Assembly: GCA_963774075.1 (NCBI GenBank)
Contig: CAVZDP010000002.1
Coordinates: 310,001 to 374,000 of the forward strand
Origin: JBBQNR01 sp963774075
GTDB lineage: Bacteria; Actinomycetota; Thermoleophilia; Solirubrobacterales; JBBDJG01
Direction: 5' to 3'
DNA length: 64,000 nt
Position 1 is the stretch's first letter; each line of letters begins with the position of its first letter. The position numbers and the translations under genes were made by a program. The notes below the pieces were generated by a model. The model was not told where the DNA came from and ran no database searches. It saw only the letters and a program-made list of their open reading frames with translations. Shown in pieces: positions 61,724 through 64,000 of the stretch.

Positions 61724-64000
61724 CTAGCGAAGCTTGGACTCGATCGCGGCGCGCGCCGCGTCCAGTGCCTGGTCGAGCCGCGATGGGTCACGGCCTCCGG
61801 CCTGCGCCATCGTGTCGCGCCCGCCGCCGCCGCCGCCGATCTCGGTCGCAGCGAGGCGAATCACCTCCACCGCCGAGAGGCCGCGCTCCGTCGCGGAGCG
61901 GGCGAAGTTCGCGACCAGATGGGCGCGCCCGTCGGTCGCCGCGCCGAGCACCACGGCGGCATCGCCCAGACGCGACTTCAGCCGGTCGGAGAGGTCGAGG
62001 AGCGCCTGGGCGCTCGGAACCTCGCAGGTTGCCGCCAGCACCCTTACGCCCGCCACCTCGGTGGCCGCCCGCTCGAGCTCCGCCACCCGAGCGTCGAGTT
62101 CTCCGGCGCCGGCTGAGCGTCGTTCCCGTTCCAGCCTGTCCGCGCGCTCCAGCGTCGCGCGCACCGCGGAGGGGGCGTGCTCGGGCGTCGTCCGCACCAT
62201 CTCGGCCACGTCGGCGAGCGCGCGGTCGTGCTCGCGGGCGAGCCGGACGGCCTCGGGCCCCGTGACAGCCTCGATGCGACGGACGTTCGCAGCGCTCGAT
62301 CCCTCGGAGGTCACCCTGAAGAGCCCGATCTCGGACGTGACGCCGACGTGCGTCCCTCCGCACAGCTCGCGCGACACACCCTCTACTTCGATCATCCGAA
62401 CCTCGTCCCCGTACTTCTCGCCGAAGAGCGCCATCGCGCCAAGCTCCTCGGCGCGCCGGCGCGTTGTGTGAAGGGCACGCACCGGACGGCTGTCGAGCAC
62501 CCACTCGTTGACCCGGTCCTCGATGTCGCGGAGCTCCTCGCGCGAGAGCCCATGGCCGTGGGTGAAGTCGAACCGGAGCTTGTCGGAGCGAACGGCCGAT
62601 CCTGCCTGGCGCACATGCGTGCCGACGCGCTCACGAAGCGCAGCGTGCAAGAGGTGCGTGGCCGTGTGGTTGGCGGCCGTGGCGTGCCGCGTTCGCCGGT
62701 CCACGACGAGCCGCGCCCTCTCCCCCACCTTCAGCTCGCCCTCTTCGAGCGCGACGAAGACCGCCTGGTCGTCGCCGAGGCGGTAAACGTCCTTCACGCG
62801 GCCGCGGCCGGTGTCGGTCTCTACCAGCCCCGAGTCCGAAACCTGACCTCCGCCCTCCGGATAGAAGGGGCTCTCCGGGAACTTCACGAGTACGGAGCCG
62901 TTGTCGGAGCCGTCGGCGTTCGCGGCCGCACCATCGGCGCGCGGAAGCGGCTCGCCGTGCAGCCCGTCGGCGGGCTCGAGCGCCCCGATGGTTGTATGTA
63001 CCTCGGTCGTCTCGTAGCCTCGAAAGCGCGTCTGGAACCCCGCCCCGCGCACGAACTCCGTCACGCGCTCGTGGCCACGCTCGCTGCCGTGTGCTGTCGC
63101 GGTGCCCATCCGAGCGCGGGCGCGCTGCTCCTCCATCAGCTCCTCGAAGCCCGCATCGTCCACCGATAGCCCCTCCTGCTGCAGAAGCTCGCGCGTGAGG
63201 TCGTAGGGAAAGCCGAATGTGTCGTGGAGGCGGAAGGCGTCTTCGGCCGAGATCCACGACGTCTTCTCGGTCCGCGCCCTATCGACGAGGTCCGCCAGCA
63301 GCTTCGTGCCCTGCTCCAGCGTGCGGCCGAAGCTCTCCTCCTCGTCCGTGAGCCACTGGTGGATCGTGTCGCGCTCCCGGACGAGCTCGGGATAAACGGG
63401 GCCCATGATCTCCATGACGACGTCTGCGAAGCGCCCGAGAAAGCCGGGCTCGAGCCCGATCGCGCGCCCCTGTTGGATCGCGCGCCGCATGACGCGGCGA
63501 AGGATGTAGCCGCGGTCCTCGTTCGAGGGCACGACGCCGTCGGCGATCAGGAATGTCATCGCCCGCCCGTGGTCGGCCAGGATGCGAAGCGCCCGCGTGG
63601 TCTCGGCGTCCTGGCCGTAGCGGCGCCCCGAGAGGCGCTCCCCGAGCTCCACCAGCGGGCGGATCTGGTCGCCCTCGAACACCGATGGCACGTCCTGGAG
63701 GATCGCCGCCATCCGCTCCAGGCCCATGCCGGTGTCTATGTTCGCCTGCGGCAGGGGCTCGAGCGAGGAGTCCTCGCGCAAGAGGTACTGCATGAAGACC
63801 AGGTTCCAGAACTCGAGGAAGCGGTCGGTGTCGTCGCCGGGGCGCTCGTCGGGGCCGCCGAAGTTCGGGCCGCGATCGAAGTACAGCTCCGAGCAGGGGC
63901 CGCACGGCCCGACGGGACCCGCCTGCCAGAAGTTCTCCGCGCGTGGCAGCCGCACGATCCGCTCGCCCGGCACGCCAACGTCCTGCCAGCACTGGATCGC
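61724..64000 (-). CDS. alaS: Alanyl-tRNA synthetase, C-terminal about 758 residues (runs off window)
   Basis: The visible part begins inside the class II catalytic domain (AIQCWQDVGVPGERIVRLPR, then NFWQAGPVGPCGPCSELYFD). The editing domain has the zinc and active-site residues in NHTATHLLHAALRERVG and ELCGGTHVGVTSEIG. The C-terminal DHHA1 part ends RDTMAQAGGRDPSRLDQALD and a short helix. Frame is continuous to the window edge, so only the N-terminal part is missing. The alaS-ruvX-mltG-aroE order is conserved in actinobacteria. Confidence 0.96.
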   Translation of the reverse strand, partial: AIQCWQDVGVPGERIVRLPRAENFWQAGPVGPCGPCSELYFDRGPNFGGPDERPGDDTDRFLEFWNLVFMQYLLREDSSLEPLPQANIDTGMGLERMAAILQDVPSVFEGDQIRPLVELGERLSGRRYGQDAETTRALRILADHGRAMTFLIADGVVPSNEDRGYILRRVMRRAIQQGRAIGLEPGFLGRFADVVMEIMGPVYPELVRERDTIHQWLTDEEESFGRTLEQGTKLLADLVDRARTEKTSWISAEDAFRLHDTFGFPYDLTRELLQQEGLSVDDAGFEELMEEQRARARMGTATAHGSERGHERVTEFVRGAGFQTRFRGYETTEVHTTIGALEPADGLHGEPLPRADGAAANADGSDNGSVLVKFPESPFYPEGGGQVSDSGLVETDTGRGRVKDVYRLGDDQAVFVALEEGELKVGERARLVVDRRTRHATAANHTATHLLHAALRERVGTHVRQAGSAVRSDKLRFDFTHGHGLSREELRDIEDRVNEWVLDSRPVRALHTTRRRAEELGAMALFGEKYGDEVRMIEVEGVSRELCGGTHVGVTSEIGLFRVTSEGSSAANVRRIEAVTGPEAVRLAREHDRALADVAEMVRTTPEHAPSAVRATLERADRLERERRSAGAGELDARVAELERAATEVAGVRVLAATCEVPSAQALLDLSDRLKSRLGDAAVVLGAATDGRAHLVANFARSATERGLSAVEVIRLAATEIGGGGGGRDTMAQAGGRDPSRLDQALDAARAAIESKLR

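Overview
The window is about 64 kb of very GC-rich DNA with short intergenic gaps, many GTG starts and many 4-base ATGA/GTGA gene overlaps. Gene content points to a high-GC actinobacterium, most likely of the class Thermoleophilia (Solirubrobacterales-like). The evidence is an F420-type LLM oxidoreductase, MSRENVE-type SnoaL genes, DUF3866, an MctB/SteA cluster, and gene orders that match two mycobacterial clusters (tlyA-nadK-recN-steA-mctB-pyrG-nudix-xerD and alaS-ruvX-mltG-aroE ... aroC-aroK-aroB-aroQ-pepQ-efp-nusB). The species assignment is inference.

Layout. 0-6.1 kb is accessory: an LLM oxidoreductase and a glycosyltransferase, then a secreted RTX-type protein whose leader carries a clear c-di-AMP (ydaO-type) riboswitch, a possible small RNA, a secreted protein of unknown function, a broken SnoaL-like gene and a lipoprotein. 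6.1-14.8 kb holds tRNA-Asn and housekeeping genes: principal sigma factor, dnaG, dgt, a frameshifted glycosyltransferase, ppdK and recO. 14.8-17.7 kb holds a glutaredoxin and two broken extracellular genes (a PD40 propeller and a beta-helix protein). 17.7-31.6 kb is the minus-strand DNA-repair, NAD, CTP and cell-envelope cluster from tlyA to xerD, with mutM and a P1 peptidase downstream. 31.7-33.3 kb holds plus-strand small secreted and membrane genes. 33.3-42.5 kb carries isoprenoid (dxs, polyprenyl synthase), transcription/translation (nusB, efp) and shikimate genes (aroQ, an aroK-aroB fusion, aroC).

42.6-59.2 kb is a complete type IV pilus cluster inserted between aroC and aroE. It encodes the motor ATPases PilB and PilT, platform PilC, alignment proteins PilM/N/O and a PilP-position protein, prepilin peptidase PilD, two major-type pilins, PilV- and PilW-like minor pilins, and three tandem large PilX-like proteins with beta-solenoid-like bodies. 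Five places in the cluster carry a conserved TAAAG-N14/16-GYCGATAR box that closely matches the FliA/WhiG (sigma-28) promoter consensus, which suggests a dedicated pilus regulon. 59.2-64 kb continues with aroE, mltG, ruvX and a partial alaS.

The most notable items are the c-di-AMP riboswitch on an RTX protein gene, the sigma-28-like pilus promoters, a D/H-rich tandem-repeat insertion in PilM, the tandem PilX-like trio, and a cysteine-containing extracellular domain shared by two distant secreted genes. Five accessory genes carry single-base frameshifts, so some may be decaying or some may be sequence errors.
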